Counted from the first letter of the stretch, positions 28,686 through 38,033 are shown. The stretch is DNA of 64,000 nt from Alicyclobacillus sp. SP_1 (GCF_024706985.1 NZ_JAMCCX010000016.1:1-64000); one strand, 5' to 3'. Numbers and translations are program-made. The notes: a model not told the origin generated them from the sequence alone.

Positions 28686-30400
28686 CTGTGCGTCCCTTCT
28701 TCCCCATTGGAATGACTGGAGAGGTACTCTTCGGTGTACTCCAAAATCACATCTGGCAATCCGAGCAGACGGGCGATGGGAACAGCCTCGGCACGCCACT
28801 CGCCCGGCTGGCTTCGTTTCAAACGGTAATCCATCCACTGTTCTAAGAGGGCCATTCGCGCCTCGTCCTCGGTCTCGGACAAAGCTGCTTGCTCGTTCCT
28901 CGCTGGCATCTCGTCTGTGCGAGCGCGCAATCCTTGGACGCGCCAATGGGCGATGTCTTCGCGCAAAGTGGGTTGTGCAAAGTGAGTGGCAAAGAGGACC
29001 ATGCGCCCATCCTCGGCGGACTGCGCGGCGGACAACAAGCCCATGACCAGAGCTTCGCCTTCGCGCGGATTGGTGCTTCGCCCTGGTTCGTCGAATGCCA
29101 TCAGTGCAGGCGCATAGCTTGTGGCATCGCGCCAGACCGCGCGCAGACGCACGATTTCCTGACCAAACGAGGACAGGCCGTGGCGGATATCCGTATCAGG
29201 CGGAGCCGCGAAACGAACGCAACCAAACAGCCGAGACGAAAACGCCTTCGCCGGAACGGGCAGAGCATACTGAAAAAAGATTTGTGCGAGCAACAGGACA
29301 GACATGGCAACGGTCTTTCCACCCATATTCGAGCCTGCAATGGCATGCACCCGGGCTCCATCGCTGTCGAAATCGATGGGCACAAAGCACTGCTTTTGCC
29401 GCTGTTGCCAGAAGCGCTGGCGAATCTGTGGATGGACGCCAGCAACCACGTGAAGGTCTGCTTCTCCCAGTTCCGGAACGCACCCGTCCCAGGCATGCAG
29501 AAGGACCACTTTTGATAGGCGTGCGTCCATTGCGGTCACTGCAAGGACCAGGCGCTGCCAAATCAGAAGGTCGCGGCGTAGCTGCGCTGCCAGTGCTTGC
29601 AAAAGTCGCTCTCCTTCGGCCTCCAGCTGCCCCTCATACGCCTCGAACCTGCGACTGACCTCCACGAGGTGTGGTCCAGGAATCGAATCGTAGCGGACCG
29701 CGACCGGCGTCTCGCTCTGTTTGACAAGGTCTGTCCGCACTTCCAGTTCCGGCACAACAGCCCGACCCTCCGGCAGAGAGAGCACTACTTCCCCGCTCGC
29801 CAGCATGCGCAGTGCCGGGTGAATGGCCGCGAATTTTTGAGACTCTGCCTGCAGCGCCTGCCACCTCGCTCGCCTCGCCTCGGCAAGTCGCTCGGCTGCT
29901 TGGCGATAGGCTGCGTCGGCAAGATGCGCCACAGAAAAACCAGGCTCCTCGGTCTCGCGAAATGGATGAAGAACGGCCGCGACATCATCCACTGAAATAT
30001 CCCAGAGTGAACTATCGCAGAGGTTCTGCGACTGCTGCAGTCCGTGGCGCAAATGCAACGCGAACTGTTTGAGCAGAAGCGCTTCTTTACTGGAGACTGA
30101 GTTACATCCGGCTGCCAGGGAGCTTAGCACTGGATGAATGTCCACCAAGCCTGCCAACCACTCGCGATGTCTATCTGCAGTTGCCTCTGAGATGGACTGT
30201 GCATCGCGGCGCAGTTGGCCCAGTTCTGCCGTGAGATGCGCCTCCTGTCCCGGCAGATACGGACGCAAATGTTGTTTCCAGCGGTGTCCGTAAGCCGTGA
30301 CTGGCTGTAGATTCTCCCACAGGTCCGGCAACTGAAGTGCCGCCACCGTCGCCGCATCCAAAAATGGCGCACCGTTCGAGTGTGTTCCAGCCGTATTCAC
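28682..30400 (-). CDS. kamC: MutS-related ATPase, aminomutase reactivase component (KamC)
   Basis: A 572-residue protein with a MutS-type ATPase at the C-terminus: Walker A in HAIAGSNMGGKTVAM, Walker B in LMAFDEPGRSTNP, and the LFATHF sensor. It has no mismatch-recognition domain. The N-terminal 300 residues are helical and clamp-like. KamB and KamC are thought to remove damaged cobalamin from lysine 5,6-aminomutase. Start is a GTG at 30400 behind GGAGG. It overlaps kamD by four bases and follows kamB by 6 bp. The family name rests on gene order plus the MutS fold. Confidence 0.88.
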   Translation of the reverse strand: MNTAGTHSNGAPFLDAATVAALQLPDLWENLQPVTAYGHRWKQHLRPYLPGQEAHLTAELGQLRRDAQSISEATADRHREWLAGLVDIHPVLSSLAAGCNSVSSKEALLLKQFALHLRHGLQQSQNLCDSSLWDISVDDVAAVLHPFRETEEPGFSVAHLADAAYRQAAERLAEARRARWQALQAESQKFAAIHPALRMLASGEVVLSLPEGRAVVPELEVRTDLVKQSETPVAVRYDSIPGPHLVEVSRRFEAYEGQLEAEGERLLQALAAQLRRDLLIWQRLVLAVTAMDARLSKVVLLHAWDGCVPELGEADLHVVAGVHPQIRQRFWQQRQKQCFVPIDFDSDGARVHAIAGSNMGGKTVAMSVLLLAQIFFQYALPVPAKAFSSRLFGCVRFAAPPDTDIRHGLSSFGQEIVRLRAVWRDATSYAPALMAFDEPGRSTNPREGEALVMGLLSAAQSAEDGRMVLFATHFAQPTLREDIAHWRVQGLRARTDEMPARNEQAALSETEDEARMALLEQWMDYRLKRSQPGEWRAEAVPIARLLGLPDVILEYTEEYLSSHSNGEEGTHR

Positions 30401-30406
30401 AACGGA

Positions 30407-31531
30407 TCATCCCTCCAGAGCATCGTACACAGCCACGTTCGGAAACGCGGCTGACATCTCCCGCAGCAACTCACCGCGGTCGAGCGCGTGCCCGAGAATG
30501 TGCACTGGATTGGCCGCGATGGCGAGAAGCGGAAGCGGCGTCCAGACCACCAAGGTGTGACCTTTTTGCCAGTAGCTGCTGAGTGCTTTTTCTTCGGCCA
30601 AGAGTTGGGCCGGATGCGCCACAACGACGGTGACTGGACGTTCACTGGAAACGGCCGCCTGAAGAAGGCGGTCTCCCACCGCGCCGGGCACATAGACGGC
30701 TGTCACTGCACTCCCATCCGCCTCATTCGCGGCAAACAGGCCATGCGCGAATTCGGCACTTTGTTCGCGCGGGAAGAGCCTTGTGACGCCTGAAGCATAG
30801 GCAATGCCGATGTGGTCGGAAGCGACCGCATCGGCAAAGAGAGCGCGCACCTCGGGAGATGCGGGCGGCAGCAGAAAGCGCTGACTGACGTAGGCTGCAT
30901 GGCGGACAACCTCTGACACAGTGCGACCGGAGACCGCTCCAACCGCCAGCACCACCGCGTCCACCAGGCCAGGGGCAGCGGCGGCAACGCGATCGAACGC
31001 ACCATCGACCAAGACATAGTCTGCGCCAAAGCGCCTCAGCGCCTCCATCACAGTAGCTACGTGCTGCCGACTGCGCACACCTGCGAGGAGGACGTTCGTG
31101 GACTCGGTGGCCCGCACCACGACCACTTCACCGAGCGGCGAGTGAATGCCCGTGGCAAAGAGCCACTCGAGTGGAGCAGAAGCGGCCGCAATGGCTCGTT
31201 CCGCCGTCGCCACAAGCGTGCCTGCAGCCACCTCGACGGGAGGTTTGGCGAGTCCGAGGATGGCGTCCAAACGCTCGCCGTCGAGGCCAATACTGCAGAT
31301 GCCGACGGTCGGTCTCACAATGTCACTGGCGGATCCGCCACGAAAGGGTTGCACCGACGGCGACTCGAAACCGTGCGCCTGCGTTGACGTGGGCGACCGT
31401 TGCGACTCTGACGAGGCGGCAAACTCGCGGAGAAAAGCGTTCATCGCCGTCGTTTTCCCCGCATGCTTCGTGGCCCCGACAAACGCGATGCGGCGCAGAC
31501 CGCGCTCTTCGCAAAGTGGAAGAAGTTTCAT
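30407..31531 (-). CDS. kamB: Aminomutase reactivase subunit (KamB)
   Basis: A 374-residue protein with an N-terminal P-loop (RRIAFVGATKHAGKTTAMNAF) and a SIMIBI-like core. The middle carries Ala/Val-rich strands (GADYVLVDGAFDRVAAAAPGLVDAVVLAVGAVSGRT). The region around residues 40-70 is a Ser/Pro-rich loop that looks disordered. It matches the KamB slot in the kamA-kamB-kamC-kamD-kamE order, 10 bp after kamA. The role is inferred from operon position and from known partnership with KamC. Confidence 0.82.
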   Translation of the reverse strand: MKLLPLCEERGLRRIAFVGATKHAGKTTAMNAFLREFAASSESQRSPTSTQAHGFESPSVQPFRGGSASDIVRPTVGICSIGLDGERLDAILGLAKPPVEVAAGTLVATAERAIAAASAPLEWLFATGIHSPLGEVVVVRATESTNVLLAGVRSRQHVATVMEALRRFGADYVLVDGAFDRVAAAAPGLVDAVVLAVGAVSGRTVSEVVRHAAYVSQRFLLPPASPEVRALFADAVASDHIGIAYASGVTRLFPREQSAEFAHGLFAANEADGSAVTAVYVPGAVGDRLLQAAVSSERPVTVVVAHPAQLLAEEKALSSYWQKGHTLVVWTPLPLLAIAANPVHILGHALDRGELLREMSAAFPNVAVYDALEG

Positions 31532-31541
31532 TGGACCACCG

Positions 31542-32843
31542 TCAGTGATGATTGCGCTCGGCTCGCTCCAAGCCTTTCGGCTCCAGGGACAGCTGAACGT
31601 CGTTCAGCAACCGAGCCACGCCAATCAACTCATCTTTGTCTTTCGAGTGGTCGTGAGTGCACGTAGGCGGGCAACCCGTATCTTCATAGACTGGCTCATG
31701 GTAGGTGGTGATAACGCCTTCAAAGTTGCGCAGAATAATTTTTCCATGACCTTGAGAGATGATGTACTGAGGCTGAACGGGAATCTTTCCGCCTCCACCC
31801 GGCGCATCAACCACGTACGTGGGAATGGCGTACCCAGACGTGTGTCCGCGCAACTGCTCCATAATCTCAATACCTTTGGCGACCGTCGTGCGGAAGTGAG
31901 CAATCCCTTCAGACAGGTCACACTGATAGAGATAGTAGGGACGAACGCGGATTTTCACGAGGTCGTGCAACAGTTGCTTCATCACGTGCACGCAGTCATT
32001 GACGCCGCGCATGAGTACCGACTGATTGCCAACCGGCACGCCAGCATCCGCCAGTTTCATGCAAGCCTCGGCAGCCTCGGGCGTGATTTCATCCGGATGA
32101 TTGAAATGGGTGTTCACCCAAACCGGGTGGTATTTGCGCAAAATGTTACAGAGATTGTCGGTGATCCGCTGCGGAAACACGACCGGAGCGCGCGTACCAA
32201 TGCGGATGATCTCCACATGAGGAATGTCCCGCAAGCTGGAAATGATGTACTCGAGAATGCGGTCATTGACGAGCAATCCGTCGCCGCCGGACAGAAGCAC
32301 GTCACGCACGGTCGGGGTTTTGCGAATGTAGTCGAGCGCTGCATCCAACTGTGGCTTTGGCACGGCGTGGCCGACAGCACCGGAGAAACGGCGGCGTGTG
32401 CAATGACGGCAGTACATCGAGCATTGATTCGTGATGAGGAAGAGCACGCGGTCCGGGTAGCGGTGCGTGAGCCCAAGCACTGGTGCGTCGGTGTCTTCAT
32501 CAAGCGGATCTTCCATATCCCACGGTGACCGTTGCATCTCATTGGACAGCGGCACGGCTTGAAGGCGGACCGGGCAATTTGGGTCGTCCGGGTCCATCAT
32601 CATCGCGTAGTACGGGGTGATGCGGAGCGGAATGGACTCTTTCACATGCTTGACGCCTTCCATTTCGTCATCCGTCAGGTTCACGACTTTAGCAAGATCT
32701 TCCATCGTGTTGACAGTATGCGTCAGCTGCCATTTCCAGTCATTCCACTGCTCTTCCGTAACATCCTTCCAAAGCTCGACTTCCTTGTAGTGGCGCTGTT
32801 TTTTTCCATAGCGATACTTGGCTTCTGGCTCCATGATGCTCAT
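31542..32843 (-). CDS. kamA: L-lysine 2,3-aminomutase (KamA)
   Basis: A 433-residue radical SAM/PLP enzyme converting L-lysine to L-beta-lysine, the entry step of lysine fermentation. CX3CX2C is in TNQCSMYCRHCTRRR (Cys141, 145, 148); the PLP lysine is in VDAPGGGGKIPV; the zinc-binding cysteines are YQCDLSEG and DTGCPPTCTHDH. SGGDGLLV replaces the SGGDPL SAM-binding motif common in clostridial enzymes, but is acceptable. Start at 32843 behind GGGAGG. Homology to GlmA-type glutamate mutases is excluded by the full KamA context. Confidence 0.95.
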   Translation of the reverse strand: MSIMEPEAKYRYGKKQRHYKEVELWKDVTEEQWNDWKWQLTHTVNTMEDLAKVVNLTDDEMEGVKHVKESIPLRITPYYAMMMDPDDPNCPVRLQAVPLSNEMQRSPWDMEDPLDEDTDAPVLGLTHRYPDRVLFLITNQCSMYCRHCTRRRFSGAVGHAVPKPQLDAALDYIRKTPTVRDVLLSGGDGLLVNDRILEYIISSLRDIPHVEIIRIGTRAPVVFPQRITDNLCNILRKYHPVWVNTHFNHPDEITPEAAEACMKLADAGVPVGNQSVLMRGVNDCVHVMKQLLHDLVKIRVRPYYLYQCDLSEGIAHFRTTVAKGIEIMEQLRGHTSGYAIPTYVVDAPGGGGKIPVQPQYIISQGHGKIILRNFEGVITTYHEPVYEDTGCPPTCTHDHSKDKDELIGVARLLNDVQLSLEPKGLERAERNHH

Positions 32844-32907
32844 GCGATAACCTCCCATAAATGTATGTTCTCATGATTGCGCGATGGCCTTTTGCAGTCT
32901 TGGGATG

Positions 32908-33960
32908 TCAAGCAAACTTCTGCCGGAACAACGCAAGCAATTTGGGTTCTTCTCGCAACAATTGAAGTGCATGGTCAGCGTGGCCCTTGCAATATCCATT
33001 GCCGATGACCATTTCAATGTCTTTGCCTACACCCTCCGCGCCGAGCGCAGCAGCCGTGAACGAGGTCGCCATCGAAAAGAAGTAGACTACGCCACGGTCG
33101 CGACAACAGAGAATGCATGCCATCTCGGTCTTGGGCACGTTGACGCAGTTGATGACCACGTGCGCCCCCTCTGCATGCGCTGGTCCGAGAGCCTCCCGAA
33201 CAGCCTCGTACGCCGCTACCGGCTGCGTGGCATCCAGCGACAAAACCACGTCTGCCATGCCCAGTTCGCGCACTCGTTGGCACGCTTCTTCGCCATACTC
33301 CACAGCCACAATCCGTCCCGTCGGCGACGACCGCCTAGCTTGTGCAAGCACGGTCAGCCCCGACTTGCCACCCGCGCCGAAGAGGACTACCGACTGTCCG
33401 GGATGCACGAGCCGAGCGGTTTGCGCCGGAGCTCCACAGACGTCGAAGACGGCGAGCGCAATGTTCTCCTCAAGGTCAGTTGGCATTTTTGCAAAAATGC
33501 CACTTGCAAAGAGAATCGCCTGCCCTTTCACTCGCACTTGACCATTCTTGACGTCCACGTGCACAATTTCATCCAGCAGAAGGGGTGTGAGCGACAGCGA
33601 AACGAGCGTCGCCACGCGGTCTCCTACTTGCGCCTCGGTCTTCCCGACGAGGGCCGCGCCGACCTCTGCCACACGGCCAATCAACATTCCGCCCGATCCG
33701 GTGACTGGATTATGGTGCTTTCCACGCTCTGCGACAATCTCCAACATGCGCCGGGCAATCGCATCAGCAGCCTCCCCAACCTCTTCCTTTATCTGCCGAA
33801 ACGAGGCCGAGTCGATATTGAGTGTCTCCACGTCCAGCAACAACTCTTCTGGGCCACAGACCATCGTATTGTCAATCTTCCAAGCGGACTGTGGCATAGC
33901 GCCCGCTGGTTCGAGAACGCGGCGAAGTCCGAACCCATCGGAATTGGATGAATGAACCAA
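32908..33960 (-). CDS. kdd: L-erythro-3,5-diaminohexanoate dehydrogenase (Kdd)
   Basis: A 350-residue NAD(P)-dependent dehydrogenase. It oxidatively deaminates 3,5-diaminohexanoate to 3-keto-5-aminohexanoate, the substrate of Kce. Kdd marks are GLRRVLEPAGAMPQSAWKIDN near the N-terminus, HNPVTGSGGMLIGRV, the Rossmann motif VVLFGAGGKSGL, and NVPKTEMACILCCRDRGVVYFFSMATSF. I place the start at TTG 33960, with AGGGGGTG five bases upstream; a GTG at 33999 has no ribosome site. It is the first gene after the sigma-54 promoter, followed by kamA at 64 bp. Confidence 0.93.
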   Translation of the reverse strand: MVHSSNSDGFGLRRVLEPAGAMPQSAWKIDNTMVCGPEELLLDVETLNIDSASFRQIKEEVGEAADAIARRMLEIVAERGKHHNPVTGSGGMLIGRVAEVGAALVGKTEAQVGDRVATLVSLSLTPLLLDEIVHVDVKNGQVRVKGQAILFASGIFAKMPTDLEENIALAVFDVCGAPAQTARLVHPGQSVVLFGAGGKSGLTVLAQARRSSPTGRIVAVEYGEEACQRVRELGMADVVLSLDATQPVAAYEAVREALGPAHAEGAHVVINCVNVPKTEMACILCCRDRGVVYFFSMATSFTAAALGAEGVGKDIEMVIGNGYCKGHADHALQLLREEPKLLALFRQKFA

Positions 33961-34024
33961 ATCAGCACCCCCTTTTGGCGGCAAACCTTTCAGAGCCACC
34001 GAAAGCGGCCTCTATTACGATATA

Positions 34025-34042
34025 CAGCAATTTTCATGCCAA
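34025..34042 (-). promoter_or_regulatory. Sigma-54 (-24/-12) promoter of the kdd-kam operon
   Basis: On the minus strand the sequence reads TTGGCATGAAAATTGCTG. The invariant GG and GC are 10 bases apart, matching the TTGGCAC-N5-TTGC consensus at all but one position. It is 65 bp upstream of the kdd start and directly downstream of a sigma-54 activator gene. Confidence 0.85.
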
Positions 34043-34080
34043 CTTTTCAAGTGTTAGCTCGATGGCGTCTAGACAGGACA

Positions 34081-34091
34081 GTTACTGTAAC
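34081..34091. promoter_or_regulatory. Candidate activator binding site upstream of the sigma-54 promoter
   Basis: GTTAC-T-GTAAC is a perfect palindrome 39 bp upstream of the -24 element. It sits where an enhancer-binding protein could bind between the regulator gene and kdd. Only one copy was seen. Confidence 0.35.
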
Positions 34092-34121
34092 CGTGTACGC
34101 CATGGCTCGCGGATAAATCCT

Positions 34122-35789
34122 CTACAATTTGCGACCGCTACTCCTCTGTCCGCCGCCTGTCCGTGTTTCTTTACGGGCCAGTCGATACTGCAATGTCTGA
34201 CGCGGCAATCCCAGTCTGCGTGCGGCTAATTGAACGTTGTGGCCTGTCTTTTCAAGGGCTTTCTGCAAAATAGCTTGCTCGACCTTCTCGAGAACGTCCG
34301 GCAGCGTTGGACAGAGTGGGGCTCCAAGTTCCCCAGATGCGTCGCCTTCACGCCCGTCTTCCGGCAACCCTCTAGACAAAGCTGTCTCCTCGTGCTCTCC
34401 ACTCTCTAAACGTGGATCGAGGTGACTCCACAGTTGTTGTAAGCCCGTTTTTTGTAGGAGTGCACTCCACACGGTCTCAACTTCATCCACCTCATGTGCC
34501 CACAATTGAGCATTCGCCGATTTTTCAGCACTTCGCATTGCCGAATTATCGGCAGAGCGTTGCTGCGTTTCTTGCCTTGTTGCCGCTTCCTGCAGCGAGC
34601 GCGGCAAGTCGGAAATCTGCAGCGTACCGCTCTCGAGGAGATTCAGTGCAGCCTCAATGCAATTTTCAAGCTCTCGAACATTTCCCGGCCACGGGTAGCG
34701 ACGGAACAGGGAAAGCACCTGTGGGTGCACGCTCTCCACATGCGTTCCGAGTCGTTGATTCCATTTGTCGATAAAATGGTGAACTAAGAGGTCTATGTCT
34801 GCGCCGCGTTCGCGCAGCGGGGGTATGTCAATGCGCACCACGTTGAGGCGATAGTAGACGTCGGCACGGAGAGTGCCTGACGCTAGCGCGGCTTCCGGAG
34901 GGACATTCATGGCCGCGACGACACGTGCTCCAGTCTGTCGCAGTTTTGCTTCGCCAAGGCGCGTAAACTCCCCAGACTGGAGGACGCGCAGAAGTTTCGC
35001 CTGGACTTCAAGAGGAAGCGACTGAACCTCGTCTAAAAACAGAGTGCCTGTATCGGCAAGTTCAAACCACCCAGCGCGCGTCTCCGCACCAGTAAAAGAA
35101 CCTTTGATGGTGCCAAACAGCAGTCCTTCCAAAATGGAGGCCGGCAATGCGGCGCAATTGATGGCCATGAACGGTCCAGCCTTGCGAGGACTGGCATTGT
35201 GAATGGACTGGACAAGCAACTCCTTACCCGTTCCCGTCTCTCCGTAGACCAAAATCGGCGAGTCCGTGCGCGCCGCGCGCCGCGCTCTCGCGATGGCACT
35301 TTGCATCCCGTCGCTACCGCTGACAATTTGTTCAAACGTACATGCGGCCACTGGCTGCGCCTTGTTTTTGCGCGCACCAACCATTCGCGTTTGAAGTTCG
35401 GACAGTTGGTCGGCCAATTCCTTCACGTGCGTAAAATCTTTGCTGATTTCGAGCGCACCGACGACTTTAGACTGCCTCCGAATAGGCAACGTCGTATTCA
35501 CGGTGTGGACTTGCATGCCCTTGATGTTGGTGAACGTCTGGGCGCGGTGATGAATGGCCTGGCCGGTGAACAGAACCTGCAAGAGCGTACTCGTCTCTTC
35601 ACCGAGTGATGGAAAAGCCTCAAGGACATGCCGACCAATGACGTCGCGCGGATCGACACCATCGAGCATACTGGCGGCACGGTTATAGACCACTGTAACC
35701 CCATGGGCGTCGACCACGTGAATCCCTTCGTCCATAGTGTCGAGGATGGCGGGAAACCACTCTGAAGGATTGGTCAGCATCCAGGACAC
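34122..35789 (-). CDS. Sigma-54-dependent activator, RocR-like (PAS-AAA+-Fis HTH)
   Basis: A 555-residue enhancer-binding protein. An N-terminal PAS domain (EGIHVVDAHGVTVVYNRAAS, EISKDFTHVKELADQL) closely resembles RocR, the arginine-catabolism activator. The AAA+ domain has Walker A GETGTGKE (183-190), the sigma-54 contact loop GSFTGA (230-235), Walker B TLFLDEVQ and the RYPWPGNVREL sensor. A 90-residue low-complexity linker (ETQQRSADNSAMRSAEKSA) precedes the Fis-type helix-turn-helix (ALEKTGHNVQLAARRLGLPRQTLQYRL). It is immediately upstream of the sigma-54 promoter of kdd-kam and almost certainly drives that operon, perhaps sensing lysine or an intermediate. Confidence 0.93.
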   Translation of the reverse strand: MSWMLTNPSEWFPAILDTMDEGIHVVDAHGVTVVYNRAASMLDGVDPRDVIGRHVLEAFPSLGEETSTLLQVLFTGQAIHHRAQTFTNIKGMQVHTVNTTLPIRRQSKVVGALEISKDFTHVKELADQLSELQTRMVGARKNKAQPVAACTFEQIVSGSDGMQSAIARARRAARTDSPILVYGETGTGKELLVQSIHNASPRKAGPFMAINCAALPASILEGLLFGTIKGSFTGAETRAGWFELADTGTLFLDEVQSLPLEVQAKLLRVLQSGEFTRLGEAKLRQTGARVVAAMNVPPEAALASGTLRADVYYRLNVVRIDIPPLRERGADIDLLVHHFIDKWNQRLGTHVESVHPQVLSLFRRYPWPGNVRELENCIEAALNLLESGTLQISDLPRSLQEAATRQETQQRSADNSAMRSAEKSANAQLWAHEVDEVETVWSALLQKTGLQQLWSHLDPRLESGEHEETALSRGLPEDGREGDASGELGAPLCPTLPDVLEKVEQAILQKALEKTGHNVQLAARRLGLPRQTLQYRLARKETRTGGGQRSSGRKL

Positions 35790-35808
35790 CCCCCGCTCTT
35801 AGCACATC

Positions 35809-36264
35809 TTAGGTACTCTGACCGACAAAGTTGCCAAACATCACAATCACCAGAACCTCTTGCTGAACCTCTTCGAAGTCCGCGTTCAGCCACAGCCGAT
35901 AGGAGAGAGCCAATCGTCCTCCCTCTTGGTTGACCTCTGCCTCAAAAGATTTCGTCTGCACGCGAACCCCAAACACCAGCCCATGGGCATGCATCGTGGA
36001 GGCCGTCTCGTGACCGGGACGAAAGGCGCAATTCCATGTGACTTCTCCATGGCGAACGAGGGTCAATTCTTGGCGGTCAACACAAAGCGTGGTGAACGTG
36101 CCACCCTCCGCTTCTTCATAGCGCAAATAGTGCCGACCCTGTTTGACTGTCCAGGTAGCAGCTTCCACGCAGTCGACGTTGTGCTGCACAGTTCGGCTGT
36201 CCGTAAACTCGCGCCGCTCCCATCGAAGCGGCACACGCTTTGCATCCGTCACGGTCGCACACAA
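35809..36264 (-). CDS. ywiB: DUF1934 beta-barrel protein (YwiB-like)
   Basis: A 151-residue protein matching the DUF1934/YwiB calycin-like family: strand-rich, with HYLRYEEAEGGTFTTLCVDRQELTLVRHGEVTWNCAFRPGH and LSYRLWLNADF. Function is unknown. The start is probably a TTG at 36264, which overlaps the end of speB by 16 bp and has GAGGCG upstream; a GTG at 36252 is an alternative. B. subtilis ywiB lies in the same general chromosomal neighbourhood as rpoE. Confidence 0.75.
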   Translation of the reverse strand: MCATVTDAKRVPLRWERREFTDSRTVQHNVDCVEAATWTVKQGRHYLRYEEAEGGTFTTLCVDRQELTLVRHGEVTWNCAFRPGHETASTMHAHGLVFGVRVQTKSFEAEVNQEGGRLALSYRLWLNADFEEVQQEVLVIVMFGNFVGQST

Positions 36265-37136
36265 GCCAAAAGCGCCTCGCGCACCAATTTGGCGGCAAGA
36301 ATTTGCGTCTGCTCACTGGAATCCATAGGCGGAGCCACTTCCATCAAGTCAAAGCCGACCACGCGCAACTTGGAGAGCAGCGAAAACACTTGAAATGCCT
36401 CGCGCGGTGCAATGCCTCCATGTTCCGCCGTTCCAGTTCCTGGTGCATAAGCGGGATCGAACACATCAATATCCCACGTGACGTAAACCGGATGGTCGGC
36501 GAGTTCCTGAAGAACGGTGGACATTGGCTCGTACACGTCAAACGGAAAGAAATGTGTGTGCTGGCGAGCAAATTCGAACTCGGCACGAGTGCCTGAGCGA
36601 ATGCCAAACTGGTAAACGCGGTCCGGACCGATGAGGTCGCAGACCTTTTTCAAGACGGTTGCGTGCGAGTAGGACTCCCCTTCGTAGTCATCGCGAAGGT
36701 CTGTGTGCGCGTCCAGATGAATGACGCGCAGGTCTGGATACGCCTCTGCCGCAGCGCGGATGCAACCCCATGTGGCGAGGTGCTCACCGCCCAACCCGAG
36801 CGGAAACTTGCCTGCGGCATACACTTCGCGCACGTAGTGGTAAATCACATCCACACTTTTCGGTGCATTTCCGAATGGGAGCGCAATGTCTCCTGCGTCG
36901 TAATACTCGATGTCCGCCAAATCGCGGTCCAGATATGGACTGTACTCTTCGAGACCAAGCGATACTTCGCGAATGCGCGCCGGGCCGAGACGCGTGCCGC
37001 TTCGAAAGGAAACCGTCCAATCCATCGGCATGCCGTAGAGGACGGCTTTGGCTTTGCGAATATCTTGGGTCGATCCGATGAATACATTCCCGCTATAGGC
37101 GGGCTCACACGGATGTTGGAGGTTTCTCGATGTCAT
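36249..37136 (-). CDS. speB: Agmatinase (SpeB)
   Basis: A 295-residue ureohydrolase that converts agmatine to putrescine and urea. The binuclear manganese site is spelled by [22 protein letters not shown] and [24 protein letters not shown]. The C-terminal [16 protein letters not shown] is typical. The start ATG at 37136 overlaps the speE stop by four bases; the upstream extension to 37280 runs inside speE. speE-speB is a conserved polyamine operon in Bacillales, making putrescine for spermidine. Confidence 0.93.
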   Translation of the reverse strand: MTSRNLQHPCEPAYSGNVFIGSTQDIRKAKAVLYGMPMDWTVSFRSGTRLGPARIREVSLGLEEYSPYLDRDLADIEYYDAGDIALPFGNAPKSVDVIYHYVREVYAAGKFPLGLGGEHLATWGCIRAAAEAYPDLRVIHLDAHTDLRDDYEGESYSHATVLKKVCDLIGPDRVYQFGIRSGTRAEFEFARQHTHFFPFDVYEPMSTVLQELADHPVYVTWDIDVFDPAYAPGTGTAEHGGIAPREAFQVFSLLSKLRVVGFDLMEVAPPMDSSEQTQILAAKLVREALLACVRP

Positions 37137-37969
37137 TGTCCACTCACCAACTTCGCAACGAACGGCGGAAGTGCGAAAGCCGCTTTGTGTACCTCTGTCG
37201 TATAGTATTTCGTGTCTTCTACTCGGCAGGCAACGGGCTCCAATGGATTGTAGCGCTTGCTGCCCATGGTGAAGCTCCACATCCCCGTCGGATACGTGGG
37301 CACAAAGGCGAGATAAAGGTGCGTATGCGGAAAGATAGAGCGGACGTCCTGGTGGACGTTTCGAATCAAATCGGCGTTGGCAAACGGAGACTCTGTCTGC
37401 GCCACAAACAGCCCATCCGGTTTAAGCGCGTTGTATACCGCTTGATAGAAGTCTCTGGCAAAGAGACCGACGGCTGGGCCAATTGGGTCGGTTGAGTCAA
37501 TATAGATGACGTCATATTCTCCAGGATGTTCTTGTACATGTCGAATTCCATCGGCAACCTGAACATCAACGCGTGGGTCAGACAGTCCCTTGGAAATGGC
37601 CGGAAAGTACTCTTTAGAGATGTCGATGACGCGACCATCGATTTCTGCTAAGACCGCCTTTTCGACCGACGGGTGACGAATAATTTCACGAATGACTCCG
37701 CCATCACCACCACCAACCACCAGCACTTTTTTTGGATTAGGATGGGTATGTAAACCCACGTGTGCGAGCATTTCGTGATATACAAACTCGTCTTTGTCCG
37801 TCGTCATGACACAACCATCGAGAACGAGCATGCGTCCGTATTGGGCTGTCTCGACGACATCGAGCCCTTGAAAATCGGTCTCCTCACTATGTATGGTCTC
37901 TGTCACCCGAAGTCCCAGGGACATATCCGCACTCTGCCTCTCCGTAAACCACAAGTCCATCTTCGCCAA
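37133..37969 (-). CDS. speE: Spermidine synthase (SpeE)
   Basis: A 278-residue aminopropyltransferase that makes spermidine from putrescine and decarboxylated SAM. Motifs: [55 protein letters not shown], the nucleotide-binding [15 protein letters not shown], and [11 protein letters not shown] with the catalytic Asp. Start: TTG at 37969, with GAGGAGTG upstream, giving MAKMDLWFT; the internal ATG at 37960 is too far from that site but cannot be ruled out. The open frame to 38212 runs through the tRNA gene and is spurious. Confidence 0.94.
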   Translation of the reverse strand: MAKMDLWFTERQSADMSLGLRVTETIHSEETDFQGLDVVETAQYGRMLVLDGCVMTTDKDEFVYHEMLAHVGLHTHPNPKKVLVVGGGDGGVIREIIRHPSVEKAVLAEIDGRVIDISKEYFPAISKGLSDPRVDVQVADGIRHVQEHPGEYDVIYIDSTDPIGPAVGLFARDFYQAVYNALKPDGLFVAQTESPFANADLIRNVHQDVRSIFPHTHLYLAFVPTYPTGMWSFTMGSKRYNPLEPVACRVEDTKYYTTEVHKAAFALPPFVAKLVSGQ

Positions 37970-37997
37970 TGTGTGTGCACTCCTCTCCTGCGACCGT

Positions 37998-38006
37998 ATT
38001 ATATCA
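37998..38006 (-). promoter_or_regulatory. Extended -10 promoter for speE inside the tRNA terminator tail
   Basis: TGATATAAT on the minus strand (TATAAT at 37998-38003) abuts the U run of the tRNA-fMet terminator. The -35 region would fall inside the terminator hairpin, and only a poor TTGCGG is seen there. Confidence 0.5.
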
Positions 38007-38033
38007 AAAAACACCTCTCCGCAAGGAGAGGTG
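38005..38033 (-). terminator. Intrinsic terminator of tRNA-fMet
   Basis: CACCTCTCC and GGAGAGGTG pair perfectly over 9 bp with a 4-base loop. On the minus strand the stem is followed by TTTTTTGA. It lies 42 bp downstream of the tRNA gene. Confidence 0.9.
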
